Assembly: GCA_035610365.1 (NCBI GenBank)
Contig: CM069432.1
Span: 79,426,520-79,490,519, forward strand
DNA from: Aquatica leii
Taxonomy: Eukaryota > Arthropoda > Insecta > Coleoptera > Lampyridae
DNA length: 64,000 nucleotides
Direction of reading: 5' to 3'
This document shows positions 11,216-22,251 of this stretch, piece by piece; the stretch's first letter is position 1, and every line of letters starts with the position of its first letter. Made by a program: the position numbers and the translations under genes. Under the pieces are notes generated by a model, which saw only the letters and a program-made list of their open reading frames with translations, ran no database searches and was not told the DNA's origin.

Positions 11216-12383
11216 TATAAGCACTGTTTATATTTTATTTCGTTTTGCAATTTATCTTTTTAAATTTTATGGTTTTTTGAGGTATTTTTGTACTTCAGTA
11301 GTTTGTCGTTCATTTAATAAGATAAGCTAGTAAATTTACAATCTCTGAGTTCATGGAACCACGTAAGTAGGTTTTTATTAATTTGAAAAACATCTTTTGG
11401 CAGGCTACGAACAGATTAGAAAAACAACTATTTTGGTATAGATAGTTTAATGCAAATTTGGGTTTTTTATTTTTTATGTTTTATTTGATGACTTATTTTA
11501 AAAAATCTAGAGTAGAAAGTTACATATAATAGCGGTTACGGTACGGGTCTGGTTTAATGTAAAGTTTCTTTAACGGTTCCAGTTCCGATTCTGGTTTCTA
11601 TCGACGGAAACATTGCTTGTTTTTTCTTTTTTTTTATATATACTATTAAATTAAATAACTTTGATCTTATGTACACCTATACAGCTCAACATTCGTTATA
11701 CTAGTTAGCGTAATGGTTGTTTTTTAAAATAAAACATTAAGTAAATTATAAATATTTGTACATTGTGTTCTATAAATTCATCATATATGTATAGCATCGT
11801 AAATCCAAAATGCATTCTTTCATAAGGTTATTTTGTAAAATAATGGCAAAACAAAACTGATTTTTAAAAAATAATAGAAATCTGGTTCTACAATTAATGT
11901 TTATTTTATCAAGTTTATAATTGTACGTACGAATGGTATGTAATTTAAATGATAAAAAATTACAAATAAGGGAAACATTTAATTAAGTAGGAGTGGGTAC
12001 TCCTGGCTACTCCATTCTGTCAGTTTGTGATTATGGTTAAAAAAAGTCTGAAAAATGTCATTAATGCAAAATCAGTGTTGTTAGGTAAGCAAGTCTTAAA
12101 CGTAGTGTACCTAATCTATTATTCATTCTAGAACGAGTCATATTCAAAAAATACGAGTTATTTTTTTCACCGCATATAAATTAAGGTTGTTTTTCATGTT
12201 TATCGTTCATCAAAATTTTTTAATGTAGAATGTTACGTTTAATTTGAAAATTGAATCGAAAAGAAAAAAATTTAATTCAACTGTAAGAATCTCTTTTTTA
12301 CGAGTTACGGCATTGATTAAAAATTACATATGACATTTCAAAGTATCTCATCGACGTGGAGACGCAAAAAAAAACACATAAGT
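11216..12383. other. AT-rich spacer with a GGTTC-rich patch
   Basis: No coding signal is seen. A short patch at 11530-11615 repeats words such as CGGTTACGGTACGGG, AACGGTTCCAGTTCCG and TCTGGTTTC, unlike its AT-rich surroundings. It may be a remnant of a repeat, but I cannot name it. Confidence 0.4.
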
Positions 12384-12391
12384 CGTATAAC

Positions 12392-12676
12392 GGGTCTAGG
12401 ACAAAACGCCGAATGTCCAAAACGCCGACTCGATATTTTGTCCAAAACGCCGACTCCCATTCCGCCGACCACGTCGAAAACGCCGAACCGCGTATATGAC
12501 CAAAACGCCGACTCGTGTCCATAATGCCGACAGACGTCACATTGTAAGTAAGCATAGCGTCGGAGCCGAATACGAATCGATACTTGTTTTTAGTACAAAA
12601 CGTTGTCTTCTCAACATTTTGGCAAAATGTCCACGACCGCACCTATAAGATTGGTCCAAAATGCCGACTAGTCGGC
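12392..12676 (+). repeat. Left TIR of the RING-bearing element
   Basis: It is GC-richer than its surroundings and built around five to six spaced copies of an AACGCCGA-type word in one orientation. The inner edge is the palindrome GCCGACTAGTCGGC. The repeated words look like subterminal binding sites for a transposase, which is an inference from their spacing and position. Confidence 0.8.
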
Positions 12677-14043
12677 GTTTTAAGCAGATCCCACAATACC
12701 ACAATACCGACAGCATAGTTTTTTGATTTGTTTATTAAATTAATTGTTTGTGCTACTTAATGTTATAACAATACCAAAAAATTAAGAAAAAATATAAATC
12801 TTTATCTCTAAATACTTTTAACAGATGCGACGATTTTAAATATCGTACTTATCTTGTTAACTCATGTTTAAAGAACGGAAGTTGTTGCAGTAAAAATCTT
12901 CAAAAATTGCGCAATAAATTGTATATAACATTTTCAAAAATTGCATTAAAAACTAGAAAAAGTGCAGTATAAAAAAAGGATAAAAATGAAAAAAGTGGGT
13001 ATTTGTATATTCTGCTAGTATAGATAAAAATATAAAAGATTTAAGTGAACATAAGAAAGAATAAAAACATATGATACATGTTTTAAAATAGTACAAATGG
13101 GTACGTAATTATTAAGTACAGTTATTCTGATGGTAGTTTATCATTATATAATTGTCTATAAGTTTTCTTCCGTAAAATAAATTTTTGATCAGGTAGTACA
13201 TTTAATGAAAAGGAAAGTTCTACATCGAACATACTTGGAGTTATCCTAGTAATCTTAATAAGTGCAAGACGTCTCAAAACTAGAAACTATAGACATTAGT
13301 ATAGACACGTATACAGGTAACATATTTTATTCGTAAGTTATGTCAGCACATCACGGATTCACAGATATGGTGTGATTACATGCATCACAGACATAAAACT
13401 TTTAGATAAGGTAAATATGATAGTCATTACAGTTGTAATTAAGATAATCAAGGAAAACTGAGAAGTTAAAATACGTCTAAATGTAGGATTTACTTGTAAT
13501 TGTTGAAAATTGCAAATCTGTACTAAGTTCTGCTCTTTTTTTTTACTCATTACTATTTGTTTGCATTTGCAAAATGTTTAAAAAATTTATTTCACATAAA
13601 TACATTACATGGTACACCTAATCCTTGTAAGGTTATAATTGTTTTTTTTAGCTCTGATATTATGTATTTTTTAAGTTTCAACTTTGTGACTGATCACTCA
13701 TTAAAAAATGTTTGTTCTTAATGCAGTTTTCTAAACACATAAAAATGATATAAGTTACATTTCATGTGATAAATATTATCTTTCTGTTAATTAAATCAAA
13801 AAAACGGTTTAACTAAAACCAAACATAGTACACATCTTCAAAAACTATTGCTAAAAAATGTGGAAACATTTTACAATTTTTTTTAATACTTTACTAATGT
13901 TGACGCAACACTTGCATTAACTATCGCTCATATAAAAATATTCGTTCACATACATTACGTTACTTTCTTGTTTTTATATGTTTTATTGTTTTCAAGCATA
14001 AATGTATTGAATGTTAAACGCACAATAACAATTAAAAAACGAC

Positions 14044-14350
14044 TTATGTAGTTACAATTTTAATATATTCTTTTATACGAATTCTGTCTAACGGACAGAC
14101 AGAATAATCTATAACATTATCGAATGCTTCTTCTTGAGCCGTTGCTGGTATACCTCCTAATCTCTGACTTTCCTCGCAACACTCATCGCATAATCCAAAA
14201 TGCTTACATGGCAACAATACTGTTGTTGGATGTGCTGTTTTGCAAATCATACAGACTGCTGCTGCTGCTGCTTCACAAACTTCTTGAGGTTCTTGCTCGG
14301 CAGCCTCATCTTCTGTTTCTTCATAAATTTCTACGTCAGCTGCGGTAGCT
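14044..14350 (-). CDS. RING-finger protein, terminal exon, inside the TIR element
   Basis: On the minus strand an acceptor-like CAG precedes 14350. An open frame of 102 codons then runs to the TAA at 14044-14046. The order is an acidic stretch (EEIYEETEDEAAEQE type, about residues 8-24), an alanine run (27-31), and a RING: VCMICK, then an 11-residue gap, PCKHFGLCDECC, a longer insert, and CPLD. This fits a C3HC4-like RING with Asp in place of the last Cys and a long loop before the last pair. RING domains usually act as ubiquitin E3 ligases, and single C-terminal RINGs occur in IAP-like proteins, but no BIR repeat is seen here. It lies wholly within the TIRs, so it was probably carried by the element. 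Function in transposition or host defence is unknown. Confidence 0.65.
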
Positions 14351-14471
14351 CTGGTATCAAAAAAATAATATCACACCTTACTTGTCATGCATAGCTATAT
14401 TACCTATACTTGCACATAAGATTATCTACGTATACATACTTATCGGTGGCGCGGATCTCCTGGTAAGGCCG

Positions 14472-14730
14472 TTAGAAAAAATTCTTCAGCAGTCTCTTCT
14501 TCAAAAAATCATCAGCTACTACTGAATTGAAGTGTCTTTCAACGGAGTATGACACTGTATTTAGAAATCTAGCCACATCATTATGATTAAGGAATGCAGC
14601 AGTTGCTTCTTTTATCCGCTTGTCAGTTAGGCGATACTTCCTCTTGTTGAGGACTCGGATCTGGAATCCTTCATCTACGAATGCTCGCAGTTCTATTATT
14701 GTTAAAGCTGATATGTTACGTATACCGTCT
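14472..14730 (-). CDS. Probable upstream exon of the RING gene, unknown domain
   Basis: About 85 codons stay open on the minus strand after an acceptor-like TTTTTTAAG. Residues include ALTIIELRAFVDEGFQIR, a KRKYRLTDKRIKEAT stretch and NHNDVARFLNTVSYSVERH, a mixed helical composition that looks like real protein. It ends in a stop at 14472. The alternate frame across its last 60 bases (ETAEEFFLTALPGDPRHR) also reads well, so the frame may be damaged or an exon edge misjudged. It has no methionine start, so more sequence would lie upstream, beyond 14730. I recognise no family. Its link to the RING exon is inferred from strand and spacing. Confidence 0.4.
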
Positions 14731-14924
14731 TAAAAAATTACAAAATTAATGAGTACGAAGCATAATAAGCAAATAAACGAAGAATGTAATATTAGGCAAT
14801 GCCAAAATAGTGTTAAGTACGTGTGTCATAAATATATCTAATATGATAAAATATAATAGTTAAAATCAATTACCAGTTACTTTTTCACACCATTATTTTT
14901 GATGATACCTAAAAAAATTGAGTT

Positions 14925-15219
14925 GCCGACTATTCGGCATTTTGGACCAATCTTATAGGTGCGGTCGTGGACATTTTGCCGAAATGTTGAGAAAACAACG
15001 TTTTGTACTAAAAACAAGTATCGATTCGTATTCGGCTCCGACGCTATGCTTACTTACAATGTGACGTCATTTTGCGTCTGTCGGCATTATGGACACGAGT
15101 CGGCGTTTTGGTCATATACGCGGTTCGGCGTTTTGGACGTGGTCGGCGGAATGGGAGTCGGCGTTTTGAACGAAATATCGAGTCGGCATTTTGGGCATTC
15201 GGCGTTTTGGGTAGTTCCC
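14925..15219 (-). repeat. Right TIR of the RING-bearing element
   Basis: Inverted copy of 12392-12676 at roughly 90% identity. The stretch from the GCCGACTATTCGGC palindrome outward matches through the TCGATTCGTATTCGGCTCCG region. The similarity of the arms suggests the element is not very old. Confidence 0.8.
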
Positions 15220-16795
15220 CGTATAACATTAAAAAACAGCGTCATTTACGGCGGTCAGGTTCAGCTTCTGGCTGAGAGAGACATAGAAGGCACATGGATT
15301 TCTCTGCCATTTCGATTAGTAGTACAAATTCAAAAAAGTTTTTTTTATTTGCGCGGTTAGTAACTTCTATCTTTGTCCAGTAAACTTAAATTGCCATCTT
15401 TTTCAGAGAATAAAATTGATGTTTTATATTTATTTCTAGAAAACGTAGACATGTTTTGATTGATCTGCTCAATTGAAACAGTTTTATTTCTCTATGCGTT
15501 TTTTTTGTTCTAAGACTTGGGCTTTGTGTTTCGAAGACGTCATCTCGTACAATAAAAAATTGTGAGGAACAATGCTGACTTAACAAATTTTTTTTTGTAA
15601 ATGAGTATATAGTAGTTTTGTGCACTTTGTTCGTAATTTTGTCATTACTTTTCAATATTTTCAACATTAAAACTTTTAGGTAAAAACTAAACTAAACCGA
15701 TTAATTTTATTATATTACAGCTTACTGTACCAAACAATTAGGCAATCCAATAATCTATCAAATCAGGTTCAATATGGCGTCGTTGGACAAACAAACTTGT
15801 TGTTGTCATAAGTTTATTATTGTAATTATAGTTGTGGCCTTAAATACGCAAATATTAAACAATGGAAGGCTAATCCAAATATTGTATAGATTAACTACAA
15901 CATCAGAGAGACGTTGGGACACATCATTTGCATGGTTAACTAACACTTAAGGATTCTTATTTGCTGAATGTCGACAACTTGAGTTCTGATTTGGAAGATG
16001 TTGCCTAAGTAATCAGCATCGATATTATGTGTATTTAGTGTTAATGCATACCTACAATATAAAAGACTAGATAAAGACTTTACAAAAGCATAGATGTCTG
16101 TAGTATTTTGAAAAAGTAAGTAATAAACTTTGCAGCTATGTACAAGTTAATTTTAGTTATTTTTTAGTAGAGCATTCACAAAAAAAAAGAACGAAAAAAG
16201 TCTCGACAAGATAAATTTTGATGCAACAGATGCTGTGTTTTGTGCAGAGTAAATACGAGTATTTCGTGTTTTGAAGGTGATTGAGTGAGGACGTGTTTAA
16301 TAGTTTAATAGTAGTGCGGAGTTTGGTGTAATTTAAGGTGATTTATAGCAATTAATTTTACGTGTGCGTGTTGAGGAATGTGAAGGTGGCTCAGATAACG
16401 TATGCGAAAGCGAGCGGGTATCGCGGACTAGATTAAAGGTCAAGCGCGCGCTTGTGATAACAGGGAAATACAAACTTTTATTTATATACTTTTTCGAATA
16501 TGTGTGGTGGGCGTTAATTAAATACAATTAGAAGAATCCTAGTAAAAATAAATTTAAAAAATATTAATAAAGAAAAAATTAAATAAATAACTAAATTTGA
16601 AAAAATAAATAAATAATAAATAATAAGTAATAACAAAAGGGGAAAGGGATAAATAAAAGAGAGAGAGAGGAAGAGGAAAGAGAAAAGCAACAAATATTTG
16701 AAAGAGGAAAGAAAACAATAAGATCACTAGAGGTTAAAAAGATATCGGAGGAGAACGAACCAAAACCCTCAAGAACAGAAGGAGGAAGCAAAAAA

Positions 16796-17415
16796 ATGGA
16801 GGAATTAATAGAATTAATGAGAGAAATGATGAAACAGATGGAAGGAAATATGCAAGGAATAAGACAAGAAATCAAAGAAATGAAAAAGAAATGGGAGAAA
16901 GAGAAAAGAAGTGGGAGAAAGAAAAAGAGAAACTGGTGGAGAGAATAGAAAAACTGGAGAAAAAGCGGAAGACGAGGAAAGATGGAAAAGAAAAATAATA
17001 TCGTGATAAAGGGGTGGAGAAGTGAAAAACCACAAAAGATTTAGCAGTGATGCTGGAAGAAAAATTAAATGTGAAAGTAGAAGTGAAAAAAGTGACAGTA
17101 ATAAACAAAGAGAAGAAAAATGAGATGGTGGTGGCGGAAATCGGAGGATGGGAGGAAAAACAGAAGGTAATGGAGGAGAAGAAGAAATTAAAGAACACAA
17201 GCATATATATAAGTCACGATTTAACATGGGAGGAAAGAAGAGTGCAAAGAGAAATACTGAACATAGCGATGGAAAGAAAAGCGGAAGGAAAAAGAGTATG
17301 GGTAGGGTACAGAAAGATGGAGATAGACGGAGACAGATACATATGGAACGACAAGGATAGGGGACTGTGCAGAGAAAGAGAAGATAAAGTGGGGAACCAA
17401 AAGGCAAAAAACTAA
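16796..17415 (+). pseudogene. LINE ORF1 (coiled coil and RRM-like), broken
   Basis: It starts at ATG 16796 with MEELIELMREMMKQMEG and a long charged helix (KEMKKKWEKEK type) typical of the coiled-coil trimerisation region of LINE ORF1. A folded basic part follows (about 17000-17415) containing NIVIKGWR, KVTVINKEKKNEMVVAEI and DLTWEERRVQREI, as in the RRM-like and C-terminal domains that bind element RNA. At least two frameshifts and stops (around 16900 and 17000-17045) split the frame. It stands directly before the endonuclease frame. The long open frame on the opposite strand here (16814-17905) is an artefact of the purine-rich composition. Confidence 0.75.
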
Positions 17416-17550
17416 AGGGCAAAGGGGGGTGGTAAAGGAGGGAAAGTTGACGAAACGGCAAAGAAAAGGAATAATGAAAGATGGAAATGGAAAAAAAAAA
17501 GAAGGGAGAAAAAAGAAAGTAAGGAAGAAGCACGGGGGAGGTGGAGTGAG

Positions 17551-18255
17551 CTGAGAGTATTGTTTTGGAACGTAGCAGGAATAAAAACAAGGAACATGAT
17601 TTCTGGAAGTACATCAAGGAACAGGATGTAGTGGGATTACAGGAAACATGGATGGAAGAAAAGAATGAGAGTGGTGGGAAAAAGAGTTGCCAGAGGAATT
17701 TGAGTGGGTGGTGCAACATGCAGAAAAAGAAAAGAAAAAGGGAGAGCAAAGAGGGGTATAATAACGGGAATAAGAAGAAAATGGTTGAACCAGGAAAAGA
17801 AGGAGAAAGTGCAACAGAGAAGAGGAGTTGTAGAAAGGAACATGCAGTGGGGAAAAACACAAATAAAAGTGGTGACGGTTTATAGCAGTAGAATGAAAGA
17901 GACAAGGAAAAACTTAGAAGAGATGATAGAAGAGAGGGAAGAGGGATTGATAATAGTAGGAGGGGACTTTAACGCAAGAATAGGGGAAGAGGGGGGAATA
18001 CAAGAAAGAAAAGGGACGGGAAAGAGACAAACAAAGGACAAGGTGATAAATAAAGAGGGAGAGGAACTGCTGGAATTGTGCAACGAAAAAGGGTCGGAAA
18101 TAATGAACGGGAACAGAGAAGATGATGGAAAGGGGGAATTTACGTACATAGGAGGAAGGGGAGAATCAATAATAGATTTTGTAATGACAAATGAAGAGGC
18201 CGCAGAAAAGGTAAAGACATTTAAGGTGGGAGAAAGAGTAGAGTCAGACCATTAA
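17551..18255 (+). pseudogene. LINE ORF2 apurinic-type endonuclease, broken
   Basis: The frame opens with LRVLFWNVAG and shows the order of an APE-like endonuclease: VGLQETW (metal-binding Glu), a KRGIITGIRRKW stretch, IKVVTVYS, IIVGGDFNARIG (catalytic Asp-Asn), GEFTYIGGRGESIIDFVMTN, and VESDH with the catalytic Asp-His. The family length is about 230 residues and this piece is complete in that sense. A frame change near 17690-17710 divides it, and a stop follows directly after the SDH motif. It nicks target DNA in active elements. The rest of ORF2 (18256-18890) is a lysine/glutamate-rich remnant in several frames. Confidence 0.8.
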
Positions 18256-18904
18256 CCACTGGAATTGACAATGGAAGGAAGGGAAAGAGAAGAGAGAAAG
18301 GAAGAGGAGTACTACATAACTAAAAAAAAAGTGGACAGAAGAGAGTATAAAAGATATAAATAGAGAATAGGGAAAACGGTATGGATAGGGAAGGAAGTAC
18401 AAGAAAGTGTAGAGGAAATGAGAGAGATGATGGAGAAAGCAACAGAGAGAGTCAGATTTAGAAAATGGAAGGGGAGAAAACTGGATAGAAGAAATGGTGG
18501 GATAAGGAATGCAAGGAAGCAAAGAAAAAGGCAAGAAGAGCATTAAGACAGTGGAAAAAAGGGAAGAAAGAAAAAGAAGAATACAAAGAAGCAGTAAAAA
18601 TATACAAAAAAACATGCGATAGAAAGAAGGAGGAAAACAAAAGAAACAAGAGGAGCAGATTAAAGGAATAAAAACGGAAGAAGATGTATGGAAGGACCTA
18701 AAGAAGCAGAGGAAAAAAACAGGACGACAAAGAGAATAAAAATTAAAGAATGGGAGATATATTTTCGGAACCTGTTGGGAGGGGAAGAACAAAAGCAGGA
18801 AAAAGAAAAAAGGAAAGACGCGGTAGTAAGACAAGAAGAAGGAGATAGGGATAGAATAAGGGAGGAAGAAGTAATAGAATTATAAAGATATCAAGGGTGA
18901 AGGG

Positions 18905-19201
18905 GTGCCGGAATATTTAAAAGACGGTGTGATTAAAAGCAACAAAAGGAAAAAAATGGTGGCAAGGTTCAGATGCGGCAACGAGGAGTTAGGGAACAAA
19001 TACTGGAAGAAAGAACCAGAAAAGTTGTGCAGGCTATGTGGTGAAAAAACTGAAGATCTGAACCACATGAGAAAGAGATGCAGGGAACTAAGAGAAGAGG
19101 TGAGGAAAACAGTGGATACCTTAGATGAAAACGGAAAAGGAGCGGAATGGATGGAGGAAGTATGGAGCAGGAGGAAAAAGTTAAGAGGGGAGAAGGGATA
19201 A
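18905..19201 (+). pseudogene. LINE ORF2 C-terminus with CCHC finger
   Basis: About 98 codons are open, containing MVARFRCGNEELGNKYW and CRLCGEKTEDLNHMRKRC, the cysteine-histidine finger that ends R1/I-type ORF2 proteins. A charged tail and the stop at 19199-19201 follow. The fragment joins directly to endonuclease-side sequence, so about 600 residues of reverse transcriptase and connector are absent. Confidence 0.75.
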
Positions 19202-19292
19202 AAAAATGTAATATATATGTAATGTAATAACACGACCAAATTTTGTAAGCCAAATGGCAATGAATAAAGTTAAACTTATATAAATACGAGTA

Positions 19293-20654
19293 GTAAAACA
19301 ACTGCGGTGAAATACCACAAAATGAAGAATTTTATTACAAATCTAATGGAGTCTACTAAATTACATCAGGAAATAATGCAAATAGAAAAGATTTTAGTAT
19401 AAGCTGGTTGAACAAAGATGTAAAAAGCATCTCAACTATCACATACTTCCTCCGTATGGTAAGAGTAAAACGGTCAAATTTCTGCTTCTGATTTTAAACA
19501 TATTTTTAGGAATAATAAGGTGTTACAAATGAGAGACATGCAGATGCTGTCTATGTAGGTAATATAAAAGAACGTAACAATTTTCAAAATAAGTGGTCTT
19601 TATCCATGTTAGGTCTTTTGTAATATTTGTGTTTATTACAGCATTTATTCGTTTCTATGATTTTGTTTATGAAATTGGAAACGAGTCACTTGTTCTCATT
19701 TATGGAAATTAAAATGTAGTGTAAATCGGTTAGTAAATAACTCAAAAGACTATTGACATATTTACTTTTTAATTGAAGTTAAGCATATTGGTAAAAACCA
19801 AAAAGCTTCTTCTTTAAAAATTATTTTTCAGTACATTGCACATACGTATGTAAAACTGTTACAAAACTGCTATGTTTAATTGTTTTTATAGAAAATAGAA
19901 AAATGGTGCAGGTTGTAGAAAGGATTAATTGTACACTTGAACTTAAAGACAATCGGGTAAATAGTGTTACTTACCTGTTATATTCGTGCATATGTACCTA
20001 ATCTTAATTTCTTAAAAATAAAAACTTTTTGTACTCGAATGTTTACCTACAAAATATATAAAACATTTAAAAATTTTTTATCAAAATGGAATTTTGAAGG
20101 TCTTTTGTAACTTAAAAATTATTTAATAACCGAATTTAACTTACTAAACGATTTATGTTTACAAGTACCTTATTGACTTATAACCAAACTGTCGGAATTT
20201 TCTTTTGTAAACATTTTTACTTGACTAACTGTTTATTAAATGATTTCTACTGTACTGTGAATTCTTTAATTGCACCAAGTACTTATAGAGGTATAAGTGA
20301 TTTTCCGTTCTATTACCTTTTTTTTTGTAAAATACAAATATTTTTTGTCAATCGTTTAATGTGAATAAAGTTTAAATAGAATCACTGGTAAAAAAAATGC
20401 GATTACAAACGAGAAAGTGTCAAGATAATCTTAACATACAATCACAATAAATGAACAACATTTTATACACATTTTTCAGTTGTAAGATAAGTGAACATAT
20501 TTACTTTGTTCAATACCCTACACTTCTATAGTAAACATAATTAAAAAAAAAATAAAAGTTTATATCACTCGTTTTGTTGCAGCAATGCATTATGTTTTTG
20601 CTACGAAAATTTATGTTGTTTTGTAAATCTTCGTCTGCTCCTTCATATAGTAGC
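19293..20654. other. AT-rich interior of the inverted-repeat element, no gene seen
   Basis: Low-complexity AT-rich sequence with no recognisable coding stretch. A (TA)n run of about 17 bp sits at 20681-20697 just beyond its end. Confidence 0.45.
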
Positions 20655-20968
20655 CATGTTAAATAATATCCATGCTAATTATATATATATATATATTGAA
20701 CATGTTCCAGATGGAAACTCGAGTCGTCATTCAGCAAAAAAAAAAGATTCTTAGCGTTAATTCTTGCAAATAATGTGATCCAACGTCTGTCTGATGTTGT
20801 AGTTAATCCATGGAATACTTGAATTAGCCTTCCATTGTTTAATATTTGCGTATTTAAGTCCACAACAATGGTTACAATAATAAACTTATGACATCAGGTT
20901 TGTTTGTCCGACGACCATTATTTTTAGATGGCTGAGGTCACGTGATATGGAATGCCTAATAGACACGC

Positions 20969-21306
20969 GTTGGCACAACGAACAGATAAAGTAATAAACA
21001 CGCGTGATGTTCACGTGCTAGTAGTAACAGGCAACCCCATTGGTTGAAAAAGTTATTTCCGAGATTATTTTTTTGTGTTCGATATTTATTTACTGGACGA
21101 TATAAAAATCAGTCTTTGTCAATTTGATTTTGACAATTATGCTGCAATTTATTTTTTAAATATATTGAACTCAATTAAAATTGCCCGCTTGAAACAAATT
21201 GCTACCCGTAGCAGTGCAAAAACCGCGTTTATCCTCGATGTCACAAATATTCACGTGCACATTGAATGATGTGCACGTAATTACTTTATCTGACGGTTGC
21301 GTCAAC
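20969..21306. mobile_element. Hairpin MITE of 338 bp
   Basis: The left end (GTTGGCACAACG, then CAGATAAAGTAAT) is matched in inverted form at the right end (ATTACTTTATCTG, then GTTGCGTCAAC). A tight inner palindrome, ACGTGCACAT at 21253 and ATGTGCACGT at 21269, sits just inside the right arm. There is no transposase. A target duplication is not clear, so the family is not assigned. The 64-codon open frame inside has no features of a protein family. Confidence 0.55.
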
Positions 21307-22190
21307 TAAAGTTATAGATGCTTCAAATAGAGAAGAACCTGTTACGTCACTTGCGCATAAACTAAAATACGTTCTGACGAATCTATTACAATAATTAAGG
21401 AGTATTCACTAACTGTTTTGGTGTTCATTGCCGTACATTCTTTCTTACTGTTTCGTTGTTGTTTATGAAAAAACTCAGTTCTTTTTAGAACTACATTTAC
21501 GTACGTTTATCTACATTGTTGATAGAAGCTGAAATTTTGTCTTATACGCAAAAGTTTACTTCAAATATTTCAAATACATACATACAGGTAAACAAACATT
21601 TTATGTTATGCTATTATTAATTTTCTGTAAAGATTAAACTAAATGTTGCATTTGTAACATTTATTATAATGATTACTGCTATAATTAATACACATTCATA
21701 CAAATATTATTTACAGATGTTTGAAATTAGTTCATACGATGAATCCTGAGAAAAGTACGATTGGTAAGAAGGGCCAAGTGCTTCATAGTCAAACTCGAGA
21801 AATAATTGCAAACGTGATTCTATTTATGAAAGAAGAAGCAGAAAGTAATGTTCTTTCAATTCGAGTACATACATTTAAAGAAAGAGTAATCGCAGCAACG
21901 AAAATTTTAGAAAGTTCGTATAAGCGCATTGTTAAAGAAACAAGAAACATCGAATCTGGACAAAGCACATTCTATTCAACTCCTCACAGAAAAAGACCAC
22001 GACAACCTCGCAAAAGATCACTACCAGAAGAAGAGTTTAAAACGATTCGTTCTATTATTCATGATTTTTATATAACCAAACATAAAACTCCAACATTAAA
22101 AAGAATTTATAACAAGGTGATTGCTTCAGATCTATAATTTAGTGGAGGGTTAATAACATTAAGGACTATAATTAAACAACTAAGATTTAG

Positions 22191-22251
22191 GTAATAAAAT
22201 AAATTCCATAATTAAATCGTATATACATTTTAAACGATAATATATTTATAG
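22191..22251 (+). other. Intron 1 of the DD82E transposase
   Basis: GTAATAAAAT starts it and ATATTTATAG ends it. Removing it keeps the frame from QLRFR to WTKAAHTRNILKE without a break, which supports a true splice rather than a deletion scar. Confidence 0.7.

Larger units (their letters stand above)
12392..15219 (-). mobile_element. TIR DNA element with ~290-bp TIRs, 8-bp flanking duplication and a RING-finger gene
   Basis: 12392-12676 and 14925-15219 are inverted copies of each other. They begin GGGTCTAGG and GGGAACTAC and carry repeated AAAACGCCGA words and a palindrome GCCGACTAGTCGGC at the left inner end. CGTATAAC occurs at 12384-12391 and 15220-15227, an 8-bp target duplication. An 8-bp duplication is used by hAT, P and some other superfamilies, but the long TIRs fit neither hAT nor a named family well. 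I see no transposase, so the copy is probably non-autonomous. The interior is AT-rich except for the minus-strand coding blocks at 14044-14350 and 14472-14730. Open frames at 12298-12642 and 14959-15360 are only TIR sequence read both ways. Confidence 0.8.
16250..19292 (+). mobile_element. APE-type LINE (R1/I-like), internally deleted, with 12-bp target duplication
   Basis: TAAATACGAGTA occurs at 16250-16261 and 19281-19292, a clean target duplication around a 3,019-bp body. The plus strand is strongly purine-rich. Parts in order are a 5' untranslated region, ORF1 with a coiled coil, ORF2 endonuclease, and a C-terminal CCHC finger. The reverse transcriptase that should lie between endonuclease and finger is missing, so there is a large internal deletion near 18890. 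The 3' tail ends GAATAAAGTTAAACTTATA with no long poly(A). Related elements are common in ants, beetles and bugs. It lies inside the inverted-repeat pair 15770-20921 and therefore inserted after that. Confidence 0.85.
15770..20921. mobile_element. Inverted-repeat-bounded element interrupted by a LINE
   Basis: 15770-16030 and 20655-20921 are inverted copies at about 80%. Shared words include GTCATAAGTTTATTATTGTAA, ACGCAAATATTAAACAATGG and AACTACAACATCAGASAGACG. The arms face each other as TIRs would. Most of the interior is a LINE (16262-19280) that inserted later. Without it the interior is about 1.6 kb of AT-rich sequence with no transposase. The short open frame at 20675-20863 is arm sequence. 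Two independent copies in opposite orientation would look the same, so the single-element reading is an inference. Confidence 0.5.

Noticed and set aside
12298-12642. 114-codon minus frame with a close relative at 14959-15360 on the plus strand, at first like a gene family
   Set aside because: Both frames are the two TIR copies of the 12392-15219 element read outward from the same sequence, not genes.
16814-17905. 363-codon open frame on the minus strand, rich in Phe, Ser, Leu and Pro
   Set aside because: It is the complement of the purine-rich LINE coding strand. The composition (TTC and CCT runs) explains the lack of stops, and it has no protein family look. The LINE ORF1 and endonuclease words read on the plus strand.
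18244-18834. 196-codon minus-strand open frame resembling a multi-span membrane protein
   Set aside because: Same artefact of the purine-rich LINE strand. Hydrophobic runs come from TTT/TTC and CTT codons.
21075-21269. 64-codon frame inside the 338-bp MITE
   Set aside because: Overlaps the arms and inner palindrome, has no family features, and fits the chance expectation.
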